A stretch of 64,000 bases of DNA from Coleofasciculus sp. FACHB-1120 (GTDB taxonomy: Bacteria; Cyanobacteriota; Cyanobacteriia; Cyanobacteriales; FACHB-T130). The stretch lies in NCBI RefSeq assembly GCF_014698845.1, contig NZ_JACJTV010000003.1, positions 186,001-250,000 on the forward strand. Direction: 5' to 3'. Shown here piece after piece: positions 16,155-24,372 of this stretch; positions within the stretch are counted from its first letter, which is position 1, and each line of letters begins with the position of its first letter. The notes under the pieces were generated by a model. It was not told the origin of the DNA. It saw only the letters and a list, made by a program, of their open reading frames with translations, and did no database searches. The position numbers were made by a program, and so were the translations under genes.

Positions 16155-16796
16155 CTATCGTTTAGGTGCAGAGGAAGAGGAGTTTGAGCGATCGCTCGAA
16201 GAACTAGCCGGTGCAGAATCAGGAGCATCGATAAACCCAATTTCTAGCAACTGCTGATAAGCTTTTTTGCCCAGATCCCGTGTCGGCTGCTGACTGCGAA
16301 CAATCTGAATTAACAAAGGTACTGCCAAATCTGGCTGATTTTGCGCTCGATGGACCAGCGCCAGCTGATAAGTTGCCCGATCTCGAAGTTGAGCCGCTTC
16401 TACAGCCTTGCGGCGCTGGCTCTCGTAAACTCGATTATCAATTCCCGAAAAACTAGAACCCAGTTGTTGATAGAAATTGGACAACTGGTTGAACACCTGA
16501 CGAGCCTCTTGGAGCTTCTTGGCAGCTAGAGTATAGTTCTGCGAAGATACAGCACTATCTGCCTCACTCAGCAAACGGTTCCCTCCTGCCATACTCAATA
16601 AGCCACTGTCCGGATCGATCGGGCGTAGATTGTTGGGGTCGGTTAAGTCTGGTTGTGTTTGGCTGGTGTCTTCTGGTAGAGCAGGGATTTGGTTCTGAGC
16701 CTGCACGGGGGGTTGTAGCAGAGCCAAAGACACTGTTAAAGGTAGACCAGCAAGGCAGGTAAAACCGAGGCGACGAGCAGTTCCAGAAGATACCAT
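16155..16796 (-). CDS. Exported protein of unknown function, helical
   Basis: A 213-residue protein with a signal peptide (about 1-33, ending VQAQ), a Pro/Thr/Asp-rich stretch, then a helical region (about 75-185) with ALVHRAQNQPDLAVPLL resembling TPR-like helices, and a Ser-rich C-terminus. The family appears cyanobacterial, and I cannot name a function. It ends 37 nt before bolA on the same strand and may head that operon. Confidence 0.75.
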   Translation of the reverse strand: MVSSGTARRLGFTCLAGLPLTVSLALLQPPVQAQNQIPALPEDTSQTQPDLTDPNNLRPIDPDSGLLSMAGGNRLLSEADSAVSSQNYTLAAKKLQEARQVFNQLSNFYQQLGSSFSGIDNRVYESQRRKAVEAAQLRDRATYQLALVHRAQNQPDLAVPLLIQIVRSQQPTRDLGKKAYQQLLEIGFIDAPDSAPASSSSDRSNSSSSAPKR

Positions 16797-17926
16797 AAAA
16801 TAACCCTATTAGGGGGCTGAAAACAGAATGATGACAAACTTTGGGTATCTTAACATTGTCGGACTCACCAAGTTTAAGACCAGCCACTGCTAAATTCCCA
16901 AAGTCATGCCCTGTTTAGATTGACAAAACGATAAAAAAGTTTCCGAATATTCTTTAATAATATAAAAAATAAGGGTAGAGATTTTCCGCACCAAAGCTCG
17001 AATATCCCCAGAGCAATTCCATCTAATCTGATAAAAGACTGCAAATTTGGGCAGAGTCAAGGATTTCAACTGGGTATGTAGTCTTGTTCCGTCAACTTGC
17101 ACCTTGTCCCTGATGGTTGAAATCGCCGTCACCCGTTCATCTCGCGCTAGAAGTTCCCCTAAGGGTTGATGCGCTATTTTTGGCTTAAATGCAGATAATC
17201 GGGCGATCGCGCGATCGGCTTCAGTCCGTAGCGATTTCCCAGCACCTCAATATCTTGTACACGAACAGGATATTGAACGGGTTGATGCAGCGATAGTGAT
17301 CGCATCTTCTATGATCTTGCCCGATATGATGGTTCCCTCTGCTCGTGCAGTATCGAAGCCGCATCTATCTATCGCGGGGTTGCTTACTTGCTCTCTTTCA
17401 ACCACTCATTAAGTAGCACTTTTGTGGATTTATTTGAAGTAGATGAATATTTAGTACGAGCTGCTAGCAAATCAAGTAGCAATCGCACTTCAATTTTCGA
17501 GAAGGATTTGTTTCCAGCCTTCAAAAAACTTTCAATTAATCTCTGCGGCTCAACTCAGAAGCCAGCCAAAAAGGACTATCAAGTAGTTATTTTAAGGGGC
17601 AGAATAACAGGAGAAATAGGAAACGATTAGGCAAAACTAAGAAGCCGAGGTAAAGAATATCAAAGAGTTAGAGGCGTTAGCTAAACGGGAAACCGATGCT
17701 TGGAAGGATGTCGCTCGGCTACTAGAAAAATCCCAGGCGCAAGCTCATGATGAAGCAGTGAACTTACTTTTAAAGCTTCAAGGTTTAGCACTCTATTGAA
17801 ACCAAAAGCTGGTCTTTTGGACACGTCTAAACCAAATTTACGAGCAATACAGTAGACGCCTGCTTTTATAAAACGTTTAAATAATGTAGGTTTGATATAA
17901 ACCTACATCTTGCTTCCAATCGCTCA
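16797..17926. other. Gene-poor region with decayed coding sequence
   Basis: No intact gene is convincing over 1.1 kb. On the plus strand three fragments in different frames look protein-like. One is 17171-17407 (with RVDAAIVIASSMILPDMMVPS). Another is 17388-17630 (TTG start, ending RGRITGEIGND). The third, 17643-17800, lacks a start and reads NIKELEALAKRETDAWKDVA. They may be pieces of one or more frameshifted genes. I do not recognise the family. Confidence 0.4.
17643..17800 (+). pseudogene. Start-less coding fragment
   Basis: An open frame of 51 codons ending at TGA 17798-17800 begins right after a stop and has no ATG/GTG/TTG near its beginning. Its amphipathic, charged sequence (LEALAKRETDAWKDVARLLE) looks like a real coiled coil or helical protein end, so a decayed gene is the best guess. 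Confidence 0.3.
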
Positions 17927-18817
17927 ATGCCAGGAATAGCAGCAATTTCGCAGTTGAACTGGCGTCAAGATGACAACGTCTTTTCAAGGCAAACGCTACC
18001 CTTAAGCCCTATGCGGATTGCTTCTATTTCCGACCAACCCATTCATGAAATCCCCTTTATTACCGCTGCTGCGGCAGGTCATCTCCAGGTGGTTGAGCAA
18101 GTTTTACCGATTTTATCGGCAGAAGCTGACTCACTTCCACCTGGCTTAGACGCCATCATCATCGCTAGCGATTTACAGGGTATCAATCCCACAGATGGAC
18201 GCCTTCTCGGTCATCGTGTCGCGGAAGAATTAGAAACTTTAGCGAACCTGGGACGGATTCCATCACCACAGAAAACAGGAATTATCTTGGCAGGCGATCT
18301 TTACGCACGAAGTGATAAGCGTGGCGGTGAGGGAGATGTCCGCGAAGTCTGGCAATCTTTCAGTCGTCGTTTTCGTTGGGTTGCTGGAGTTGCAGGAAAC
18401 CATGACATCTTGGGAAACACGCCAGAGGAAATTCAAACCTTTAAAAAGGGGCGAGGTATCCGCTATTTAGATGGTGAAATCGCTGTGGTTGATGGATTTC
18501 GTATCGCTGGCATCTCAGGGATTATCGGCAAGCCTACTAAACTTTGGCGTCGTTCAGAAAAAGATTTTCATCAAGCCCTTCGCCAACTGCTCAAGGAATT
18601 ACCCAATATCCTAATTTTGCATGAAGGCCCCAACGATCCAGAGGCGAAACTTATGGGAAATCAGTCAATTCGTGCTGAACTTGCCGCAGCGAACGAGTTG
18701 TTAGTCATTTGTGGTCACTCTCATTGGAAGGTGCCGATGACTACTTTATTCCCAGGAGTCCAAGTTCTCAATGTAGACAGCCGCGTTGTTGTCCTGACTG
18801 GAGCAAAGTCAGAATAA
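17927..18817 (+). CDS. Metallophosphoesterase
   Basis: A 296-residue calcineurin-like phosphoesterase. The dinuclear metal motifs seen are GDLYARSD, GNHD (around residue 158) and CGHSHW (around 265), and the early D of ASDLQGINP may complete the site. There is no signal peptide. About 30 residues precede the domain, and Met29 (PMRIASISDQP) at about 18011 is an alternative start. The substrate is unknown. Confidence 0.82.
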   Translation: MPGIAAISQLNWRQDDNVFSRQTLPLSPMRIASISDQPIHEIPFITAAAAGHLQVVEQVLPILSAEADSLPPGLDAIIIASDLQGINPTDGRLLGHRVAEELETLANLGRIPSPQKTGIILAGDLYARSDKRGGEGDVREVWQSFSRRFRWVAGVAGNHDILGNTPEEIQTFKKGRGIRYLDGEIAVVDGFRIAGISGIIGKPTKLWRRSEKDFHQALRQLLKELPNILILHEGPNDPEAKLMGNQSIRAELAAANELLVICGHSHWKVPMTTLFPGVQVLNVDSRVVVLTGAKSE

Positions 18818-19139
18818 TTGGTTATAAATTTTTTTCAAGGGCAAAGGGGGCAAGGGAATGAATCATCTACGGAAAAATCAGCTTTCTCCCACTCCTGCAC
18901 TCTCCCGCTCCTTTAGTCAAATCTAAAAAACCTATCCTTGTGAGGGGGTTTGGTCTGCTTTATCCGGAAAGTATTGATCCTAATAGGGTAGAAAACGAGC
19001 GTTCGTTTACAGTCTAATTGTCATGAGGATCTAGATTTTAGATAAAAAGTAAGTAATAGAGTCAAAAATTTGCTTTCTTCTAGCCGCTAGAAATTCGACA
19101 AACACAAGCATCAGCATTCGTGAAGAAGGGGAAGGGGTC
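18818..19139. other. Spacer without a gene
   Basis: It contains CTCCCACTCCTGCACTCTCCC-like simple sequence (around 18885-18910) and no supportable reading frame. AGGGGAAGGGG at 19126 may serve as ribosome-binding site for the next gene. Confidence 0.5.
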
Positions 19140-20420
19140 GTGGAGTGGATAGAACCACTAAAGAAAGCGCACCAGACGCACCTATTGAGGACACAGATGT
19201 TTGGGCAGGGGCAAGATAGTTTGAGTGTCAAACCTGGGGATTGGTCATGGCCTTTCTGGCTGGCTGTACCACTCTACCCATACAGTCGGCGGCGGACAAT
19301 CCGCAAAGAAGTCGTGAAGGACACGATCTGGACTTTTGACCAGATGCAGGGCATCCTCTACACTGTCGTACCGATTCGCATGACCGTCGTTAAGCTCTCA
19401 GAAGGAGGTCTTCTCGTCTATGCCCCAGTTGCAGCGACCAAAGAGTGTATCCGGCTGGTTCAGGAGTTAGAGGCGAAATACGGCGATGTTAAGTACATCA
19501 TCCTGCCAACTGCTTCTGGCTTAGAACACAAGGTCTTCGTGGGTCCGTTCGCCAGACGCTTTCCTGTGGCACAGGTGTTTGTGACTGAGAACCAATGGAG
19601 CTTTCCAGTGAATCTGCCGCTGAGTTGGCTTGGTTTCCCTAGCAAACGGACTCACGTACTTCCGGAGAATAGCAAGGATGCGCCCTTTGCTGAGGATTTT
19701 AATTATGCGGTGCTGAGCATCGACTTGGGGCGAGGGTCCTTTGAAGAAGTGGCTTTATTGCACAAGCGATCGCGCACGCTGCTGCTGACTGATTCGGTAC
19801 TTTCGGTGCCAGAGTCTCCGCCAGAGATTGTCCAAGTTGACCCATATCCCTTGCTGTTCCACGCCAGAGATAGCGCCTTGGAACGGGTAGAAGATACTGA
19901 GGCGAATCGTCGCAAGGGATGGCAGCGCATTGCGCTGTTTGCTCTGTACCTACGTCCTAGCGCCTTGGAGATGAGCGGGCAGGGGCAAGCTTTGCGCGAT
20001 GCCCTGAAAGCACCGGATCGGTCAAAGAAGGCGTATTTCGGTTGGTTTCCCTTTAAATGGAAGGCTCAGTGGCAGCAGTCCTTTGAGGCTCTGCGAGGGG
20101 GCGGTCGCCCGTTCGTGGCACCGATTCTGCAATCGTTCATTTTCACCCAAGCGCCTCAGGCAGTTCTTGATTGGGCAGACGAGGTAGCAAGCTGGAATTT
20201 CCAGCGAATTATTCCCTGCCACTTTGATGCGCCGATTCAGGCAACTCCCCATGAGTTCCGGCGGGCGTTCACCTTCCTGAAGAAGAAGTCTTCTATCGGT
20301 GAGGGTTTCTTGGGGGCTGGAAGTCAGCCTTTGCCTGAGGAGGACTTTGAATTTATCCGGGAACTGGAAGTAAATTTGACTAAGCGCGGCATCACATCGC
20401 CACAGAAGGAAAAGGTATGA
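19140..20420 (+). CDS. DUF4336 domain protein
   Basis: A 426-residue soluble protein. The domain starts around residue 34 with WSWPFWLAVPLYPYSRRR followed by KDTIWTFDQMQGILYTVVPIRMTVVKL; this block is the hallmark of DUF4336, found in cyanobacteria and plants, with a metallo-beta-lactamase-like architecture. Possible metal ligands include His in SGLEHKVF and CHFDAP. Function is unknown. GTG 19140 has an AAGGGG upstream; Met20 (19197) is a possible alternative. Confidence 0.83.
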   Translation: MEWIEPLKKAHQTHLLRTQMFGQGQDSLSVKPGDWSWPFWLAVPLYPYSRRRTIRKEVVKDTIWTFDQMQGILYTVVPIRMTVVKLSEGGLLVYAPVAATKECIRLVQELEAKYGDVKYIILPTASGLEHKVFVGPFARRFPVAQVFVTENQWSFPVNLPLSWLGFPSKRTHVLPENSKDAPFAEDFNYAVLSIDLGRGSFEEVALLHKRSRTLLLTDSVLSVPESPPEIVQVDPYPLLFHARDSALERVEDTEANRRKGWQRIALFALYLRPSALEMSGQGQALRDALKAPDRSKKAYFGWFPFKWKAQWQQSFEALRGGGRPFVAPILQSFIFTQAPQAVLDWADEVASWNFQRIIPCHFDAPIQATPHEFRRAFTFLKKKSSIGEGFLGAGSQPLPEEDFEFIRELEVNLTKRGITSPQKEKV

Positions 20421-20445
20421 GTCGGTGATTTTTACAATTAGGTTC

Positions 20446-20724
20446 TTAGCCTGAATATACTTCAATCACTATACCCCCAACTCTTCCTTCGTCAGCTCTG
20501 CATTTGATTCCATCTATATAGCAGAAGTGGCTTTTGTATTCTTCTTCGTCGTTGCTGTCTGCATAATATGCGATGTATCCACCTGACATGGAACTATTGT
20601 AAAAATGCAGTTTTCTGCCACTAATATCTGTCGCTTTGCTGCGACAGTCACCACAAATGTATTCCGGGTATCTAAGAGAAGGCGTCACCTCAGTATGGCA
20701 AATGGGACAGGTTTGTGTAGTCAT
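20446..20724 (-). CDS. Small zinc-ribbon protein
   Basis: A 92-residue protein with two CxxC pairs (CPICH and ICGDC) near the N-terminus, typical of a zinc ribbon, then a mixed region with YIAYYADSNDEEEYKSHFCYIDGIKC and a C-terminal EGRVGGIVIEV. ATG 20724 was preferred to a TTG two codons earlier. I do not recognise a family. It lies convergent with the DUF4336 gene. Confidence 0.65.
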   Translation of the reverse strand: MTTQTCPICHTEVTPSLRYPEYICGDCRSKATDISGRKLHFYNSSMSGGYIAYYADSNDEEEYKSHFCYIDGIKCRADEGRVGGIVIEVYSG

Positions 20725-20921
20725 GCTCAAAACTATTTCTATACCTGCTATGACTATAATCTCAACTTAATTGAAACAACTGCTCAATAAGACGGGCAGG
20801 AATATGTTGATTAAGTATTGCTGTAGGACTAATTACCCTGACTAACATAGGAGCGGAGCGCTCGCTTCTCCTGCTGCTTCGGCTTTGGGCGAGTATATTT
20901 AATTTATCAAACACAAAGAAA

Positions 20922-20941
20922 GGGCGAACAGCCGTTCGCCC
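20922..20941. repeat. Short interspersed palindrome
   Basis: GGGCGAAC (20922-20929) and GTTCGCCC (20934-20941) flank AGCC. From memory, this GGGCGAACNGCNGTTCGCCC pattern followed by CTACA is widely interspersed in cyanobacterial genomes. It could terminate the GTPase gene (minus strand). Confidence 0.6.
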
Positions 20942-20996
20942 CTACAAAGAATATGTACTTCAGTGGCTGAAAACTTCCATAAGTTAAGTCGTTGGG

Positions 20997-22271
20997 TTAG
21001 TTTACAAAACTAGGAGACCATCCACCTCCCTGCAATTGGCGAATAAACCCCATTAACTGTTGCATTTGTTCAACAAAAACCTCTTTCAGCTCTGGCGTAG
21101 GTTGTCCTTCATACTCAGCCTTTTTGTAGGTTTTCATTGTCTCGATATAGGTAACTGCCAAAAATCCCGTGGCAAGAGTTGTAGTAATTGCCGTAAGGCA
21201 TGATAGGATTGGCAAACCACTTACGAGCTTACAATCACCAAGACCTGACAGCATCTCCACTAACTGTTCCTTAAAAGGTAATGTTCCTGCTGCATGTTCC
21301 AGTCTTGTCGTAAGATGAAATAGTACGTCTTTAACTGTTTGAATATTGTTGTAGTCAATTCCTGGTAAGTTCTTGAGAGCTTCTTCAATAAAATTGTCGA
21401 AACCGACTGCACCAACGCTTACTGCACACAATTCAGTCAAAAGAGTCCGCTCAAACTGATAACCAAAACTTTTAGAAATATCGGCGAACATCCAAACTTG
21501 CAACCCTGATGCGGTAGTTTTTTTTAAAATTGAAATAGGCAAAAATTGAGACGCTAGAACTTTAGTACATCCATCTCTACACCAGCCAAAGGCTAAATTT
21601 GCTTTAGCGTTCACTGTATTCAAAATTGCTTTTTGAGCGATTTCCTCAAGCATATCTTCAGTTGCATCTAGCAAAGCATCTAAACCATAAGAATTAATGT
21701 CATAGTGATGTGTTGTTTCTCTCCTTGCCATAATTGGTACAACATTCCGAATACTCGGAATACTTTCCAAGTAAGAGTGTAACCAGTCTTTCTCAACACC
21801 TGAGGCACGAGTAATAACAGCGATAACTGGCAATTCTTTGGCAATTGAAGCAATCCACTGCTGTTCAATTTGAGATTCTCTCACAACATGAGAGTCCACA
21901 CAGTACCATACAGCATGAATCTGGTCTTCCGGTTCTTTTTGATTCTTTTGTTTGATGAAATTGGCAATATCTTGCTTTACCTTCTCGCGTTGCTTTTTGC
22001 CCGTCTCAAGCCCAGGTGCGTCGTACACAGCAATTGGCAATCCTGGCTTAGTATATGGCTTATCGGAAATAGCTGGAGTGACAGAGTTGCTGATTGGAAT
22101 TTGGAATAGGCTACTAATCAGTGTACTTTTTCCAACACCAGTATTTCCAATAACTAGAACGTTACAACGCTTAAATTGACTTAAAGCTTGTGGAAATTTC
22201 TTGCCAAAGTTCAACACCGTCATATAGAAGCTACAGCTCTCTAGTTTGTATACTTTTGTCACTGTAGCCAT
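20997..22271 (-). CDS. GTPase (TRAFAC class), dynamin/Era-like
   Basis: A 424-residue P-loop GTPase. G1 is GNTGVGKST near 42-50, G3 is DAPG near 88, and the G4 position reads VITRASG where NKxD or TKxD is usual. The C-terminal half has hydrophobic stretches (about 285-310, 345-385) suggesting membrane association or a helical bundle. The upstream TTG (22277) is less likely than ATG 22271. Such stand-alone GTPases are often near defence or stress genes, and the toxin-antitoxin pair next door fits, but no defence function can be shown here. Confidence 0.75.
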   Translation of the reverse strand: MATVTKVYKLESCSFYMTVLNFGKKFPQALSQFKRCNVLVIGNTGVGKSTLISSLFQIPISNSVTPAISDKPYTKPGLPIAVYDAPGLETGKKQREKVKQDIANFIKQKNQKEPEDQIHAVWYCVDSHVVRESQIEQQWIASIAKELPVIAVITRASGVEKDWLHSYLESIPSIRNVVPIMARRETTHHYDINSYGLDALLDATEDMLEEIAQKAILNTVNAKANLAFGWCRDGCTKVLASQFLPISILKKTTASGLQVWMFADISKSFGYQFERTLLTELCAVSVGAVGFDNFIEEALKNLPGIDYNNIQTVKDVLFHLTTRLEHAAGTLPFKEQLVEMLSGLGDCKLVSGLPILSCLTAITTTLATGFLAVTYIETMKTYKKAEYEGQPTPELKEVFVEQMQQLMGFIRQLQGGGWSPSFVN

Positions 22272-22483
22272 CGCCAAGTCGTTTAGGCATCCGTGTTTTC
22301 CGCAGAGCTTCTAGAGGAGGTATCAGCTATTTTGAGGAAAAGACGGTAATGAAATTAAAATTTACCCTCTTGCAAAACACTAATCTTGGGCGCAGGGGAA
22401 GAGGATATTGCTGAGGCGATCGCAATAGATAGCACAGGCGAGAATTATTACAATTGAGAGAACTATCAACCCTATTGCTACTT

Positions 22484-22747
22484 ATGCTAAAAACTGTCGA
22501 AGGAATTTATCAGAACGGACAAATTGAACTTGCCGAACTGCCACAGGATGTGAGCGATCGCACCCAAGTTCTGATCACCTTTCTCGATCCGGGCAAAATC
22601 GATCCCACCAAAGTACGCCAACTAATCGATCAGTTAGAAACGATTGCAGGTATTCAGCAAGGCTTTGAGGAACTAGAGCGCAGTCAAACTCGCCCTATTG
22701 GAGATTTCATCCAAGAAATGCAGCAAAAGTATGACATTTCAGGTTGA
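22484..22747 (+). CDS. Antitoxin of type II toxin-antitoxin pair
   Basis: An 87-residue protein. The first half, TVEGIYQNGQIELAELPQDV then TQVLITFL, matches the short beta-rich antitoxin type that begins 'Y.nG.i.l.e.lp' in cyanobacterial TA pairs; the second half is helical and acidic and likely wraps the toxin. ATG 22484 was preferred to TTG 22454. It overlaps the toxin gene by 17 nt. Confidence 0.75.
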   Translation: MLKTVEGIYQNGQIELAELPQDVSDRTQVLITFLDPGKIDPTKVRQLIDQLETIAGIQQGFEELERSQTRPIGDFIQEMQQKYDISG

Positions 22748-23069
22748 AATTACCCCGATTGCTGAAGCTCAGATCGAGCAAGCCTACCAATGGTATCGAG
22801 AGCGTAATCCCGAATTTGCCGATCGCTGGTTTCGAGGGTTGATGAACGCGATCGCAACACTCCAAGAGAAACCCCAGCGCTGTGCCTTAGCAGTTGAACA
22901 CGAAATTTTTACCGAGGAAGTCCGGCAGTTACTTTACGGGAAAGCCAAAAATATATATCGAGTGTTGTTTACTATTCGAGATACTACAGTCTATGTATTG
23001 TACGTCCGCCATAGTGTTCAAGCACCATTAACTGTAGATGACCTAGACGATATAGGAGATGAAGTTTAA
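22731..23069 (+). CDS. RelE/ParE-family toxin
   Basis: A 112-residue toxin of the RelE/ParE superfamily: TPIAEAQIEQAYQWYRERNPEFADRW, a helical segment, then beta strands with YRVLFTIRDTTVYVLYVRHS, the last holding the conserved Arg-His seen in ParE-like members. ATG 22731 lies within the end of the antitoxin gene. Family members inhibit ribosomes (RelE) or gyrase (ParE); which applies here is not visible. Confidence 0.83.
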   Translation: MTFQVEITPIAEAQIEQAYQWYRERNPEFADRWFRGLMNAIATLQEKPQRCALAVEHEIFTEEVRQLLYGKAKNIYRVLFTIRDTTVYVLYVRHSVQAPLTVDDLDDIGDEV

Positions 23070-23288
23070 ATAGGTCGTCGGTGAGGGTGCCGGTTCGAGG
23101 TTATTATCGGTGGGGAAATTTCTTCCCTTAATCATCAACCTGATTCGCCTTCAGTAAAGGGTAAGCGTTACCCAGCAAATCTTTGTAAATGTTGGGTTTC
23201 GTGGAATAGCACACAAGTTTTTAGTTTAATTGTTTTCACTGAATTAGTTTCAAAATCGGTTGAGAAAAGATAGCGATCGCTTTCATAT

Positions 23289-23870
23289 TCACGCATCAAC
23301 ATTCTGAAGTCCAGCGACTTTTCGATAGATGGAGGCAATATCGCAGCGAAAATCGATACTTTCAGAGCAAACTTCATCTCCTTGGCGGTAAATTTGAGAA
23401 ACCCAATCGCCTGAGTCGGAAAGGCGAAAACACTCGACACTCATCTGAGATTGATGAATTAACACATATTCTCGTAAAGATGGCGACGTTTGATAGTCAG
23501 CAAATTTCTCTCCTCTGTCAAAAGCTGCTGTTGAGGGAGATAGCACTTCAATGACCAAAATGGGATAGAGGATGAAGTCATCTGTAGAGTTTGTATCCCG
23601 TTCATCGCAAGTTACTGCAACATCGGGATAATAATAGCAGTCTGCTGACTCTAGCCTAACTTTGATATCCGAGGAGAGAACAAGGCAAGGACTATTATTG
23701 AGGTGATTGCCCAATATTCTTACTAGGTTGCTAGCAATAATAATATGAGGCTTCTTTGCCCCTAACATTGCATAAACTTGCCCTCGCCTATACTCATGTT
23801 TGATAGGGCTGACTTGCTCTCCCTCTAGATAATCTTCTTTTGAGATGTAGAATTTTTTGCTAATAGTCAT
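23289..23870 (-). CDS. Uma2-family (DUF820) putative endonuclease
   Basis: A 193-residue protein of the Uma2 family, abundant in cyanobacteria and predicted to have a PD-(D/E)XK fold. Matching features are YISKEDYLEGEQ, KHEYRRGQVYAM, YYPDVAVTCD, PILVIEVLSPST (acidic plus E in the core) and REYVLI. Biological role is unknown. It stands alone. Confidence 0.87.
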   Translation of the reverse strand: MTISKKFYISKEDYLEGEQVSPIKHEYRRGQVYAMLGAKKPHIIIASNLVRILGNHLNNSPCLVLSSDIKVRLESADCYYYPDVAVTCDERDTNSTDDFILYPILVIEVLSPSTAAFDRGEKFADYQTSPSLREYVLIHQSQMSVECFRLSDSGDWVSQIYRQGDEVCSESIDFRCDIASIYRKVAGLQNVDA

Positions 23871-24372
23871 TGGGTATTTTTTTAAAACGAGTGGCTACTT
23901 CGGCAATCTGTAACCAACTTTAACAAAGCATTGCCGAGCTTGGCTTCAGATTCAGTTGACACAAGTAAAGAGCGATCGCTCATTTGTTACTGACGGTTGT
24001 ATACCCGGAAACACACCTGATTCATCCTGTACTCCCCTAGATAGAGAAAGGGAAAGTAACGACCGTAGAACTTGTTAAAGTAGTGATACTGTGGGGTCTT
24101 AATGCAGTCGTTTTTAAAGCGATCGCTACCAGCGCAACCTTCCAACCCTCTCGGCAAGAAACGCTCGGCTCAGACGCGCTACTTGTGGATCAACAGCAAC
24201 TCAAAGCCCTCAAAAAGGAATTAATATGGGCTGGTTTGCCAGTTTCCGAGCAATTCTAAAAACAAAAATTAGAAATTGATCGAACTGCAAAAATATAGAC
24301 AAGGATGGAAATGGCATCTACCCGCAGGTATGTCAGCCAGGTAATTCATTGATAGTTGATATAGATACAACA
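23871..24372. other. Spacer before the hybrid kinase
   Basis: About 500 nt with one short plus-strand reading frame (described separately) and no other convincing gene. There is one HIP1 octamer near 23970. Confidence 0.5.
24083..24259 (+). CDS. Doubtful 58-residue reading frame
   Basis: From GTG 24083 the frame gives a short protein rich in Leu/Ala/Gln that ends LKALKKELIWAGLPVSEQF. Its helical C-terminal half looks coding, but no family is recognised and the frame stays open upstream to a TAG without another good start, so it may be the tail of a lost gene. Confidence 0.25.
   Translation: MILWGLNAVVFKAIATSATFQPSRQETLGSDALLVDQQQLKALKKELIWAGLPVSEQF

Noticed and set aside
16890-17132. Minus-strand 80-residue frame
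   Set aside because: No domain, signal peptide or context; lies in the decayed region and composition looks random.
22278-22453. Promoter or riboswitch between GTPase and antitoxin
   Set aside because: Only generic AT-rich sequence and a HIP1 site; nothing specific to support.
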